Below, piece by piece: positions 25,969-34,415 of a stretch of DNA of 64,000 nt. The DNA lies in contig CAKUGR010000007.1 of the NCBI GenBank assembly GCA_934654775.1, forward strand, positions 77,606 through 141,605, read 5' to 3'. The notes under the pieces are model-generated. The model worked only from the letters and a program-made list of their open reading frames with translations, had not been told where the DNA came from and ran no database searches. Every line of letters begins with the position of its first letter. The stretch's first letter is position 1. The position numbers and the translations under genes were made by a program. This DNA is from an uncultured Collinsella sp. Lineage in GTDB: Bacteria; Actinomycetota; Coriobacteriia; Coriobacteriales; Coriobacteriaceae.

Positions 25969-26026
25969 TACGTTCGCGCGCAAAACACTACCGTTTGAGG
26001 ACGCGTTTGTCCCCACTGGCTAACTT

Positions 26027-26057
26027 ATATCCCCAATCCAAACCGAATTGGGGATAT
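26027..26057. repeat. 11-bp perfect inverted repeat before the second GGDEF gene
   Basis: ATATCCCCAAT (26027-26037) and its complement (26047-26057) are separated by 9 bases and lie 39 bases before the next start codon. There is no T-run and GC content is low, so it looks more like an operator than a terminator. Confidence 0.5.
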
Positions 26058-26095
26058 GATACAGACCATTGTTTCGCCCGAGGAGGTTATCCATC

Positions 26096-27625
26096 ATGAA
26101 CGAGTCGTATCGCCTGGGCGAGCAATCGATTGTCGCCTATCTGCAGCGACTTGCAAACGGCGTCTCGACCGCCGAACTCGACGTTGACGCCCTGCCCACC
26201 GAGCTGCGCGCTATTGGCGAGCAGGTGCAAAAGACGCACGCCATTCTGCATCAGGAGCGCGAGCTGCTTGAGCGCAGCGCCCATATCGACCCGCTCACCA
26301 ATCTGGGCAACCGTGGCGGACTCGACCGCCACGTCGATCAGCTCTGGCTCAAAGGCGAGCCTTTCACCTGCGCCTATATTGACATTGACCACCTCAAGCA
26401 CTGCAACGATGTGTTTGGCCATGCCGAGGGCAATCGCTATATCCTGCGCATCTGCCGCGCGCTCTCCGAAACCATGGAGCACGACGAGCTGCTGTTCCGC
26501 ATTGGCGGAGACGAGTTTGTGCTTATCGCGCCTGCGGCGAGCGAGGCGGAGCTCGAGCAGCGCTTGGAGCAGACACGCGCTGGCCTGATCGAGGCAACCT
26601 CGGACGGCAAGGCGCCCATGATCGCCAGCTTTAGCTTTGGCTGTTCGCGCGTCGACCCGCTTGCTGGCGACACGCGCCGCCAGATGACGATGGATGCCGA
26701 CCGCAAAATGTATCGCTACAAGCTCATGCATCGCGTGCAGCAGCCCGAAGGCGACGGCGCGCCGCAACGTCCCGTTGCCGACCATCTTCCCTGCAACGAC
26801 CGCGTGTTCCAGGCGATCTCCATGAGCTCCGAGACACGTTATCCGTTCATCCTCAATCTCGACACCGGCGAATCGCAGTGGTCGGTCAACGCCGTGCGCG
26901 ATTTTGGCCTGCCTTCCCAGCACCCCTTTAACTCGGTCGACATGTGGCTCGCTCGTGTCCACCCCGAGGACCGCGATAACGTGCGCTCCGAGCTCGACAT
27001 GGTGGTAAATGGATCGTGGCACTTCCATTACATGCAGTATCGCGTGATGGATGCCACCGGAACGTACGTGCTTTGCGACTGCACGGGCTACCGTCTGGAC
27101 GGCACCGATACCGAGCCTAACATGTACGTGGGCATTATCGTCAACCGAAGCCTAGCGGATACGACCGATTCCGTGACTGGCTTGGGCGATGTCCACGCTC
27201 TGGTCAACGCCATCGGTGAGATGCGTCGCGTACCGCACGAGGCAGGCTTTATTGTCATTAAGGTTGACGATATCGCCGAGGTCAATGCCCGCTTTGGCTT
27301 TGATGCGGGCGACCGCGTTTTGGCGGAGAGCGCCGCCTGCCTCATGGATTGTTCGCGCGGCAAGGGCCGCCTGTTCCGTTCGACGGGACCGACATTCGTG
27401 GCGCTTTTCGACGACCTTGATCCCGAAGAGACCAACGCGATTGCAGAGGAAATCGAGCGGTTCCTGGGTTCGCCTGTACTCATCGGATCGCTTGAATACC
27501 AACCGCCCATTCGCGTGGCTACGCTTCATCTGGACGCCGTCGACCGACAGCCCGTTTCCATTCTGAATGAGCTCAAAGCGCTACTTGAAGAAGCGCCGCA
27601 GATACCGGGCACCAAACTGGACTAG
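26096..27625 (+). CDS. Diguanylate cyclase-like protein: GGDEF - PAS-like - degenerate GGDEF
   Basis: 509 residues from the ATG at 26096 (GAGGAGG upstream). A short helical N-terminus leads to an intact GGDEF domain (residues 60-200, motif RIGGDEF at 135-141, DIDHLKHCNDVFGH substrate loop). A PAS-like region follows (RVFQAISMSS to the VNRSLADTTD segment), then a second GGDEF-fold domain without the signature (RLFRSTGPTFVALF in its place). The order and sequence match the first half of the upstream 905-residue protein, but there is no EAL domain. It is expected to make c-di-GMP under control of the PAS-like region. Confidence 0.88.
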   Translation: MNESYRLGEQSIVAYLQRLANGVSTAELDVDALPTELRAIGEQVQKTHAILHQERELLERSAHIDPLTNLGNRGGLDRHVDQLWLKGEPFTCAYIDIDHLKHCNDVFGHAEGNRYILRICRALSETMEHDELLFRIGGDEFVLIAPAASEAELEQRLEQTRAGLIEATSDGKAPMIASFSFGCSRVDPLAGDTRRQMTMDADRKMYRYKLMHRVQQPEGDGAPQRPVADHLPCNDRVFQAISMSSETRYPFILNLDTGESQWSVNAVRDFGLPSQHPFNSVDMWLARVHPEDRDNVRSELDMVVNGSWHFHYMQYRVMDATGTYVLCDCTGYRLDGTDTEPNMYVGIIVNRSLADTTDSVTGLGDVHALVNAIGEMRRVPHEAGFIVIKVDDIAEVNARFGFDAGDRVLAESAACLMDCSRGKGRLFRSTGPTFVALFDDLDPEETNAIAEEIERFLGSPVLIGSLEYQPPIRVATLHLDAVDRQPVSILNELKALLEEAPQIPGTKLD

Positions 27626-27631
27626 CGTCGC

Positions 27632-27672
27632 GGGGCGCGATGTGAAACACAAACCGTTTCGCATCGCGCCCC
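27632..27672 (+). terminator. Stem-loop after the second GGDEF gene
   Basis: A 17-bp stem with one G-T pair (GGGGCGCGATGTGAAAC at 27632-27648 with 27656-27672) and a 7-base loop begins 6 bases after the stop codon. The T-tract is weak, so termination strength is uncertain. Confidence 0.6.
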
Positions 27673-27736
27673 ACGCCATCTTCCCTCTCGTGCGATAATC
27701 CTCCGCAGAAGTCACCAACAGCAGAGGGAGTTTGTG

Positions 27737-28360
27737 ATGAAGGTTCTTTTGGTCAACGGCAGCCCCAAGGCAAACGGCAATACCGCCCGCGCACTCGCCG
27801 AGGTCGCCGAGCAACTCAACGCCGAGGACATCGATACCGAGGTTTTCCAGCTGGGTGCCAAGCCCATTCGCGACTGCATCGGCTGCGGCCAGTGCGGCAA
27901 GCTCGACGGGCGCTGCGTCTTTGATGACGACGTGGTCAACGAGCTGATTGCCGCCGCCGAGCAGGCAGATGGCTTTGTCTTTGGCTCACCTGTCTACTAT
28001 GCGCACCCCAGCGGCCGCATCCTCTCGGCTCTCGACCGCGCCTTCTATGCCGGAAGCAAAGCTTTTGCACACAAGCCGGGCGCTGCCGTCGCCGTTGCCC
28101 GCCGCGGTGGCACGTCGACCACCTTCGATGTACTCAATAAATACTTCACCATCAACCAGATGCCCGTGGTCGCCTCCACCTACTGGAACAACGTCTTTGG
28201 TGCCATGCCGGGCGAAGCCGCCCAGGACGCCGAGGGCCTTGCCACCATGCGAAACATCGGCAAAAACATGGCCTGGCTCCTGCGTTGCATCGAGGCGGGC
28301 AAGGCTGCCGGCATCGAAGCCCCCGAGGCCGATCGCGAGCGCACCAACTTCATTCGATAA
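27737..28360 (+). CDS. Flavodoxin-fold NAD(P)H/Fe-S flavoprotein reductase
   Basis: 207 residues of the NADPH-dependent FMN reductase/iron-sulfur flavoprotein group. The FMN phosphate loop is NGSPKANGNTA (residues 7-17). A compact cysteine cluster, Cys47-x2-Cys50-x2-Cys53-x6-Cys60, matches the pattern that binds a 4Fe-4S cluster in Isf-type proteins. GSPVYYAHPSG is the second flavin contact. ATG 27737 is preferred over the adjacent GTG because of spacing from GAGGGAG. The electron acceptor is unknown. Confidence 0.85.
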   Translation: MKVLLVNGSPKANGNTARALAEVAEQLNAEDIDTEVFQLGAKPIRDCIGCGQCGKLDGRCVFDDDVVNELIAAAEQADGFVFGSPVYYAHPSGRILSALDRAFYAGSKAFAHKPGAAVAVARRGGTSTTFDVLNKYFTINQMPVVASTYWNNVFGAMPGEAAQDAEGLATMRNIGKNMAWLLRCIEAGKAAGIEAPEADRERTNFIR

Positions 28361-28407
28361 GTCCAGCGGTGGTCACCTCGATGTTCGTTAGAACGGCGGA
28401 ACATAAT

Positions 28408-28749
28408 ATGAATATTCAAATCTTCGGCACCAAAAAATCCTTCGATACCAAGAAAGCCCAGCGTTATTTTAAAGAGCGCCGCATTAAGGTGCAGTTTATT
28501 GACCTTAAGGAAAAGGAGATGAGCAAAGGCGAGTTCACGAGCGTGATGCAGGCGGTCGGCGGCATCGACAAGCTGCTCAACCCCAAGGCCAAGGACGAGG
28601 AGACGCTCGCGCTCATCCAGCACCTCACCCCTAGCCAGCGCTTCGACAAGTTGCTCGAGAACCAGCAGGTTCTAGCCGAGCCCATCGTTCGCAACGGCAA
28701 AAAGGCCACCGTCGGCTATTGCCCCGATGTATGGGGAGCCTGGGAGTAG
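28408..28749 (+). CDS. ArsC/Spx-family thioredoxin-fold protein
   Basis: 113 residues with the ArsC-family layout: IQIFGTKKSFDTKKAQRYF at the N-terminus, FIDLKEKEMSKGEF, and a late PIVRNGKKATVGY that matches the cis-Pro region. The usual N-terminal catalytic Cys (CxxC or Cys-x5-Arg) is absent, with Thr-Lys-Lys-Ser at that place, so arsenate reductase activity is unlikely. It is better described as an ArsC-related protein (YffB/Spx-like). It starts 47 bases after the flavoprotein gene and may share its transcript. Confidence 0.8.
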   Translation: MNIQIFGTKKSFDTKKAQRYFKERRIKVQFIDLKEKEMSKGEFTSVMQAVGGIDKLLNPKAKDEETLALIQHLTPSQRFDKLLENQQVLAEPIVRNGKKATVGYCPDVWGAWE

Positions 28750-28835
28750 CCTGTGTTATTTGCCAGCGCGTGGGTATAAGAGCAGGCGTTTGGCATAAGA
28801 TTCAACTGTAAGCCATGTCTAACAAAGGAGGGCAC

Positions 28836-29966
28836 ATGCCCAACAAACCCGTGAAGATCATCATGCTTACCGGATACCTCGGTGCCGGTAAGACCACGCT
28901 GCTCAACCACATTCTCGCTAACGACGGCGGTATCCGCGCCGCCGTGATCGTCAACGATATCGGCGAGATCAACGTCGACGCCAGCCTTATCGCCGACGGC
29001 GGCCTTTCCGAGACCGATGACCTCATCCCGCTCACCAACGGCTGCATCTGCTGCACGCTTTCGGACGACCTGGCCAACCAGCTGCAGGACATTGCCGATT
29101 CGGGCAAGTTCGACTACATCATCATCGAGGCCTCGGGTATCTGCGAGCCTATCCCCATCGCCTACACCATCTCGAGCTTCTGCGACGAGGCCAAGGTGGG
29201 CGGCGAGCCCAAGCTCGCGCTCGACAACATCGTGGCCGTGGTCGACTGCGCCCGCATGTACGACGAGTTCAACGGCGGTCGCGACCTGCTGGCTGAGGAT
29301 ATCGACGAGGACGACATCGAAAGCCTGCTCATCCAGCAGATTGAATTCTGCTCCACGCTGATCCTCAACAAGACCGACACCGTGACGCCCGAGCAGATCG
29401 CCGAGCTCAAGGCCATCGTGCGCAGCCTGCAGAAGGACGCCGTAATTGTCGAGGCTCAAAACGGCGAGGTCCCCATGGAGGAGCTGCTCGACACCGACCG
29501 CTTCGACTTTATGCGCGCCTACAACTCCGCCGCTTGGATCGAGGCCATGGAGCATCCCGAGGAGCACGACGACCCCGAGGTGCTCGAGTACGACATCGAG
29601 ACCTTTGTGTACTCACGCCGCAAGCCGTTTGACCTGCAGAAGTTCACCGATTTTGTTGAGCAGGAGTGGCCCGACGAGGTCATTCGCGTCAAGGGCCCGC
29701 TGTGGCAGACCGGCGATCCGGACATGTGCTACATGTTTGAGCAGGCCGGCCACCAGATGCGCCTGATGGAGAACGGTCTGTTTGTCGACTCGGCGCCCGA
29801 GGGCGAGAAGCAGAAGATCATCGACGAGAACCCCGAGATCATGCAGATTTGGGACGACGAGACGGGTGACCGCATGACGAGCCTGTGCATCATCGGCCGT
29901 CACATGGACAAGGATGCACTCATCGCCTCCCTCGATGCCTGCCTGACCGACTGGCACCGCGCCTAG
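28836..29966 (+). CDS. CobW/G3E-family metal chaperone GTPase
   Basis: 376 residues. The P-loop is GYLGAGKT (residues 13-20). The metal-binding CxCC motif is Cys70-Ile-Cys72-Cys73 (NGCICCTL), and the guanine motif is NKTD. The C-terminal CobW_C domain begins near residue 255 (DIETFVYSRRKPFDLQKF). Proteins of this family deliver zinc, cobalt or nickel to target proteins under metal limitation. AAAGGAGGG precedes the ATG. No Zur-type operator was recognised upstream, so the metal is open. Confidence 0.9.
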   Translation: MPNKPVKIIMLTGYLGAGKTTLLNHILANDGGIRAAVIVNDIGEINVDASLIADGGLSETDDLIPLTNGCICCTLSDDLANQLQDIADSGKFDYIIIEASGICEPIPIAYTISSFCDEAKVGGEPKLALDNIVAVVDCARMYDEFNGGRDLLAEDIDEDDIESLLIQQIEFCSTLILNKTDTVTPEQIAELKAIVRSLQKDAVIVEAQNGEVPMEELLDTDRFDFMRAYNSAAWIEAMEHPEEHDDPEVLEYDIETFVYSRRKPFDLQKFTDFVEQEWPDEVIRVKGPLWQTGDPDMCYMFEQAGHQMRLMENGLFVDSAPEGEKQKIIDENPEIMQIWDDETGDRMTSLCIIGRHMDKDALIASLDACLTDWHRA

Positions 29967-30005
29967 GTTTATCCAAGCGGGCATTTTTCCGCCTACGTAA
30001 CCGTC

Positions 30006-30046
30006 AAACCACCACGAAGGTGTCTGTCCCCTTCGTGGTGGTTTTT
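30006..30046 (+). terminator. Terminator after the CobW gene, with REP-like core
   Basis: A perfect 15-bp stem, AAACCACCACGAAGG (30006-30020), pairs with 30030-30044 and is followed by TT. The loop side reads TGTCTGTCCCC, the complement of GGGGACAG, the core shared with other hairpins in the window. It therefore looks like a member of that hairpin family that also works as a terminator. Confidence 0.8.
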
Positions 30047-30067
30047 CGTTCTGAGCCAAGGAGATTC

Positions 30068-30667
30068 ATGTTCAACATTGTGTTGTATGCGCCCGAGATT
30101 CCAGCCAATACGGGCAATATCGGCCGCACCTGCGTGGTTACCGGCGCCCGCCTGCATCTGGTCGAGCCGCTGGGCTTTTCGCTCGACGACAAGACGGTAC
30201 GTCGCGCCGGCCTGGGCTACTGGCAAAACTTGGATGTGACGACCTATGCCGGCTGGGAGGATTTTCTTGCGCGCAACGGCCTCTCCCCCGCCGACGAGCG
30301 CCTACATCTGCTGACCAAAAAGGCGCGCCGCACCTATGCACAGAGCACCTATCGCGATGGCGACTTCTTGGTCTTTGGCAGCGAGAGCTCGGGTATTCCC
30401 GAGCCACTGCTTGCCGCGGCACCCGGGCGCTGTGAGCGCATCCCCATGCTGCGCGATTGCGACTCACTCAATAACGCCGAGGCCTGGGAAGCCCACGAGG
30501 AATCACTCGGGCATACCGAGGACAGCCACGAAGCCATCCTTCAACAGGATATCTGCGGCAACTTCGTCAATCCGGACGACTACCGCATCAGCGCACTCAA
30601 CCTCTCCAACAGCGCCGCCATCGTCCTCTACGAAGCCCTGCGCCAGACAGGCTTTCCGGCAATGTGA
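30068..30667 (+). CDS. trmL: tRNA (cytidine/uridine-2'-O)-methyltransferase TrmL
   Basis: 199 residues of the SPOUT superfamily. It methylates the wobble nucleotide 34 of leucine tRNAs in E. coli. Family sequences are FNIVLYAPEIPANTGNIGRTC at the N-terminus (abbreviated residues 2-22), LVEPLGFSLDD, FGSESSGIP and the SAM-knot region IPMLRDCDSLNNAEA, where the usual Arg/Ser-LN pattern is kept. The C-terminus is NLSNSAAIVLYEALRQ. AAGGAG precedes the ATG. The last two codons, ATG-TGA, are part of a 33-bp palindrome, so the element has defined the gene's end. Confidence 0.92.
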   Translation: MFNIVLYAPEIPANTGNIGRTCVVTGARLHLVEPLGFSLDDKTVRRAGLGYWQNLDVTTYAGWEDFLARNGLSPADERLHLLTKKARRTYAQSTYRDGDFLVFGSESSGIPEPLLAAAPGRCERIPMLRDCDSLNNAEAWEAHEESLGHTEDSHEAILQQDICGNFVNPDDYRISALNLSNSAAIVLYEALRQTGFPAM

Positions 30668-30693
30668 CAAAGGGACAGTCCCTTTGTCACATT
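30661..30693. repeat. 33-bp perfect palindrome, copy 1 (over the trmL stop codon)
   Basis: AATGTGACAAAGGGAC, a central A, then the exact complement. It includes the trmL stop codon (TGA at 30665-30667). Near-identical copies lie at 31892, 34993 and 36196. With copy 2 it brackets the first AAA+ ATPase gene. Confidence 0.95.
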
Positions 30694-30706
30694 CGAGCGC
30701 CATTCT

Positions 30707-30766
30707 GTTAAACGTAATTAATCGCTTTTAACTGAAATTAACTAGAATAAAATGAAGTTAACTCGA
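30707..30766 (+). promoter_or_regulatory. Iteron-like array: six 10-bp units before the first AAA+ ATPase
   Basis: Six consecutive 10-bp blocks share the pattern N-TTAACT-NNA. TTAA starts at 30708, 30718, 30728, 30738 and 30758; position 30748 reads TAAA. The exact 10-bp period puts all copies on one face of the helix. The array ends 19 bp before the start codon and covers the likely -35/-10 region, so it probably binds the winged-helix protein encoded next (autoregulation) or serves as an origin-type iteron set. Confidence 0.75.
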
Positions 30767-30785
30767 GACGCTGAAGGAGAGCACA

Positions 30786-31886
30786 GTGGAGTATCTCGAA
30801 AACCCGTTTACTCCTAGTTTTGGTGAGGTTCCGGCACATCTTGCCGGAAGGCAGCAGATCATTCGTGATCTGGACCGTGCTTTCTTGAGCCAGCGCAGGC
30901 GCCCGGAACTGACCTCTATCTTCTCGGGGGCACGCGGAACAGGCAAGACCGCCCTCATGTCGTCGCTTGCGACGAGGGCCGAATCCCATGGCTGGGTTGC
31001 CGTAAAGACAACCGCGCTTCCAGGAATGCTTGAGGAAATCGAGCTCGGAGCAAAACGGGCAGCAGCCCACCTCATTGATCTATCGAGCGATTTCGAAATT
31101 ACCGGTCTTGGAATCGCGCCTCTCGGCAGCATCGAGGTCAATCACGCCCATGAGGTCTCGACTTGGCGTTACCGCATGAGTGACATCATCGACCAGCTCA
31201 ATGAGGCCGACACCGGGCTACTCATCACGGTTGATGAGGTCGATCCGACACTCGACGAGATAATTCAGCTCGCAGCGACGTATCAGCACTTTGTGACCGA
31301 TGGGAAACGCGTCGCCCTGCTCATGGCGGGACTTCCCAACAACGTATCGACGCTACTGAACCACAAGACGGTCTCGTTCCTTCGCCGCGCCCAACAATAT
31401 CATCTGGGTCGCATTGCCGACTATGACGTGCGCGAGGCCCTAATTCGCACAATCCAGGAAAACGATCGCCTGGCAGATGCTGAGGGAATCGATAGAGCCG
31501 TTCGCTCGATCTCTGGTTTTCCCTTCCTATTGCAACTCGTAGGCTACCGTGCCTGGGATCTCACAAGCGATTCGAAGGAAATCTCGACACGCGACTTTGA
31601 CCTAGGAATCAAAATCGCACACGACGAGATGGATGACCGAATCCTCGCGGCAACCTATCGGGAACTCACTGCAGAGGACAAGCGATTCCTCATCGCCATG
31701 CTCGATGACGAGGAAGAGTCCACCACCGCTGACCTTGTCGAACGCCTTAAGCGTTCGCCGCAGCAGGTCTCCCGCTACCGACGCCGCATGATAGATGCCG
31801 GCATCATTGGAGAACGCGGGCGCGGAATCGTCGCTTTTGAATTGCCATTCTTCCGCGATTATCTCGCCGCTCAATGCGTGAAATAG
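30786..31886 (+). CDS. AAA+ ATPase with C-terminal winged helix (cassette ATPase 1)
   Basis: 366 residues from a GTG start (GAAGGAG upstream). Walker A is GARGTGKT (48-55) and Walker B is LLITVDEVD (145-153). A conserved block AGLPNNVSTLL...VSFLRRAQQ (about 181-204) is shared with the ATPase at 35019. The C-terminal 70 residues look like a winged helix (TTADLVERLKRSPQQVSRYRRR). The architecture recalls Orc1/Cdc6-like and ExeA-like ATPases; no function is assigned. The gene is bracketed by 33-bp palindromes and preceded by 10-bp repeats. It reads away from trmL. Confidence 0.8.
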   Translation: MEYLENPFTPSFGEVPAHLAGRQQIIRDLDRAFLSQRRRPELTSIFSGARGTGKTALMSSLATRAESHGWVAVKTTALPGMLEEIELGAKRAAAHLIDLSSDFEITGLGIAPLGSIEVNHAHEVSTWRYRMSDIIDQLNEADTGLLITVDEVDPTLDEIIQLAATYQHFVTDGKRVALLMAGLPNNVSTLLNHKTVSFLRRAQQYHLGRIADYDVREALIRTIQENDRLADAEGIDRAVRSISGFPFLLQLVGYRAWDLTSDSKEISTRDFDLGIKIAHDEMDDRILAATYRELTAEDKRFLIAMLDDEEESTTADLVERLKRSPQQVSRYRRRMIDAGIIGERGRGIVAFELPFFRDYLAAQCVK

Positions 31887-31891
31887 AAGTC

Positions 31892-31923
31892 AATGTGACA
31901 AAGGGGCAGTCCCTTTGTCACAT
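31892..31923. repeat. 33-bp palindrome, copy 2 (one internal mismatch)
   Basis: AATGTGACAAAGGGGC, A, GTCCCTTTGTCACAT. It differs from copy 1 by one internal base and at the last base. It begins 5 bases after the stop codon of ATPase 1 and ends 3 bases before the stop codon of the convergent uvrA gene. Confidence 0.92.
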
Positions 31924-31926
31924 CGC

Positions 31927-34413
31927 CTATAGATAACGACCGGTAATGCTCTTGGAGCAAGCAGCGATATCCACCGGCGTGCCGGCGCAGACGATTTGCC
32001 CGCCGGCGTCGCCGCCGCCTGGACCCATGTCAATCACGTAGTCGGCGTTGCGGATGAGGTCGAGATCATGCTCGATCACGATGACCGTGGCGCCCTTGGC
32101 AACCAGGCCGTCAAACACAGCCAGCAGTACCTGAACATCGAGCGGATGTAGGCCAATCGTTGGCTCGTCGAATACGAACACGGCATCGTCCTGCACACGG
32201 CCCATCTCGCTCGCGAGCTTAAGGCGCTGCGCCTCGCCACCCGAAAGCGCCGGCGTAGGCTCGCCAAGTGTGAGGTAGCCCAGACCCAGGTCGTGCAAGG
32301 TCTGCAGGCGCGTCTGAACTTTCTTGAGTCCCACCGTGGCGTCGAGTGCCTCGTCCACGCTCATATCCATAAGTTGCGGCAACGTAAGCAGACTGCCGTC
32401 CTTGCCCTCGCGATGGATATGCGAGGCGGCCTCGGCGTAGCGCGAGCCGCGGCATGCCGGGCAGACGATCTCGACATCGGGCAAAAACTGCACGTCAAGC
32501 GATATGGAACCCGTACCATCACACGTGGGACAGCGCAGGGCACCGGTGTTGTAGCTAAAGGCGCCCGCCTTGTAGCCGGCAGCTTTGGCCTCGGGTGTAC
32601 GGGCGAAGGCGCGACGCAGCTCGTCGTGGATATCGGCATAGGTCGCCACCGTCGAGCGCACGTTGGCACCGATGGGCGTGGCGTCGATGAGGTTGGCACG
32701 GTCGATTCCCTCGGCATCGATCCAGCGCACATGGCGCGGCAAGCGCTCACCGGCCGCTTGTGCCTTAAGTGCGGGGATGAGTGTCTCGAGCACGAGCGTC
32801 GTCTTGCCCGAGCCAGAAACACCCGTCACTGCGACGAGACGGCCGCGCGGGATATCGACTTTGAGCGGCTTGACGGTATGAATTGCGCCGGTCGCCATGC
32901 GAATATGGCCCTGGTCAAACATTTCAACGACGTCCACCTGCGGGCGCAAGCGCTTGGGGTCCGAGCGCAAGAACTGCGCGATTCGGCTGGCTTGGGCGCG
33001 CTCGACCTCATCCACCGAACCGGCAGCAATCACGTTGCCGCCGTCCGCTCCGGCAACGGGGCCCATCTCGACCAGATAGTCGGCTTCCGTCAGCACGCGT
33101 GTATCGTGGTCGACAACGACCACGGTGTTGCCGTCGGCAACCAGGTCGCGCATCACGCCCACCAGGCCATCGACATTTGCCGGATGCAAGCCAATCGAGG
33201 GCTCGTCCAGTACATAGAGCACGCCCGTCGAGCGATTGCGCACCACGCGGGCCAGCTGCACGCGCTGACGCTCGCCCGTAGAGAGCGTGGCGCCGGCGCG
33301 ATCGAGCGAAAGGTAATCGAGGCCCAAGTCGACCAGACGGCGAGCCGTGCTCAAGAACGAATCACAGATGTCCGCTGCCATGGGCTGCATCTCGCCCGGC
33401 AACGACGCGGGCACGCCACGCACCCATTCGATCGCCTCGCCCAGCGTCATAGCTGCAGCCCGCGCCAAATTGATACCGCGCACCTGCGGCTGACGCGCCG
33501 CCTCGGAAAGCCGCGTGCCACCACAGTCGCGGCATGGCCCCTCGCGCAAAAAGCGCGCAACGCGTTTGAGCCCCTTATCGTCCTTGACCTTGGCGAGCGC
33601 ATTCTCGACGGTATAGACGGCGTTGTAATAGGTAAAGTCAAGCGGCGTGGCGCCCTCGCCGTTTTTGGGAACGTAGAGGATGTGCTTCTTAACCGCCGGA
33701 CCATGGAACACGATGTCGCGCTCGGCGGGCGCGAGCTGGTTAAACGGCACGTCGGTGCGCACGCCCATCTCGCCGGCCACCTGCTTCATCAGGTCCCACA
33801 TGAGCGTGCCCCAGGGAAGCACCGCACCCTCGTTGATAGTCTTCGACTCGTCGGGCACCAGGCTCGCCTCGTCCACCTCGCGCATAACGCCCGTGCCGCC
33901 GCAGGTAGGGCACGCACCGCCGCTGTTGAAGGCAAGGTCCTCGGCACTTGGCGCATAGAACTCGCGGCCGCATGCGGGGCATGCGAGCAACAGGCCTGCG
34001 GCCACGTTAAGGCTCGGCTCCACGCGCGCCCCGCAGTGCGGGCACACGTGACGGGCGCAACGGCTAAAGAGCAGACGCAGACTATTGTTGAGCTCGGACA
34101 TGGTGCCAAAAGTGGAACGCACGCCCGGCACGCTCGGACGCTGGTGTAGCGCGAGCGCCGCCGGCACGTGCAGCACCTCATCCACCTGAGCGTGCTCGGC
34201 CTGGGTGAGCCGTCGGCGGGTATAGGTGCTGAGCGCCTCCAAGTAACGGCGCGAGCCCTCGGCATAAAGAACACCCAACGCCAGCGAGCTCTTGCCCGAG
34301 CCCGACACACCGGCAATACCCACGAGCTTTCCCAGCGGAATATCGATATCGATGTCCTTAAGGTTGTGTACGCGCGCGCCACGCACCTCGATAGCACTTG
34401 GTTGTTGCGGCAA
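31927..34413 (-). CDS. UvrA-family ABC ATPase, short class II type
   Basis: 828 residues, about 110 shorter than housekeeping UvrA. It has two ABC ATPase modules (GVSGSGKSS near residue 35 and GVSGSGKTT near 530), zinc-binding CPHC...CPAC and CPTCGGTG motifs, and LSTGERQRVQLARV and LSGGEAQRLKLASE signatures. The first ABC insert is short; the UvrB-binding region of class I UvrA appears to be missing, as in UvrA2/DrrC-like proteins. The start is TTG with GAGGGG upstream. It follows the GNAT gene by 2 bp. A role in DNA-damage tolerance or drug resistance is likely; nucleotide excision with UvrB is doubtful. Confidence 0.85.
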   Translation of the reverse strand: MPQQPSAIEVRGARVHNLKDIDIDIPLGKLVGIAGVSGSGKSSLALGVLYAEGSRRYLEALSTYTRRRLTQAEHAQVDEVLHVPAALALHQRPSVPGVRSTFGTMSELNNSLRLLFSRCARHVCPHCGARVEPSLNVAAGLLLACPACGREFYAPSAEDLAFNSGGACPTCGGTGVMREVDEASLVPDESKTINEGAVLPWGTLMWDLMKQVAGEMGVRTDVPFNQLAPAERDIVFHGPAVKKHILYVPKNGEGATPLDFTYYNAVYTVENALAKVKDDKGLKRVARFLREGPCRDCGGTRLSEAARQPQVRGINLARAAAMTLGEAIEWVRGVPASLPGEMQPMAADICDSFLSTARRLVDLGLDYLSLDRAGATLSTGERQRVQLARVVRNRSTGVLYVLDEPSIGLHPANVDGLVGVMRDLVADGNTVVVVDHDTRVLTEADYLVEMGPVAGADGGNVIAAGSVDEVERAQASRIAQFLRSDPKRLRPQVDVVEMFDQGHIRMATGAIHTVKPLKVDIPRGRLVAVTGVSGSGKTTLVLETLIPALKAQAAGERLPRHVRWIDAEGIDRANLIDATPIGANVRSTVATYADIHDELRRAFARTPEAKAAGYKAGAFSYNTGALRCPTCDGTGSISLDVQFLPDVEIVCPACRGSRYAEAASHIHREGKDGSLLTLPQLMDMSVDEALDATVGLKKVQTRLQTLHDLGLGYLTLGEPTPALSGGEAQRLKLASEMGRVQDDAVFVFDEPTIGLHPLDVQVLLAVFDGLVAKGATVIVIEHDLDLIRNADYVIDMGPGGGDAGGQIVCAGTPVDIAACSKSITGRYL

Positions 34414-34415
34414 CT

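Noticed and set aside
28408..28749. Arsenate reductase
   Set aside because: The catalytic N-terminal Cys is missing and there are no ars genes nearby; described instead as an ArsC-related protein.
30661..30693. Simple intrinsic terminator
   Set aside because: The stem is perfect but there is no T-run on either side, and near-identical copies at three other sites show it is a repeated element; it may still influence transcription.
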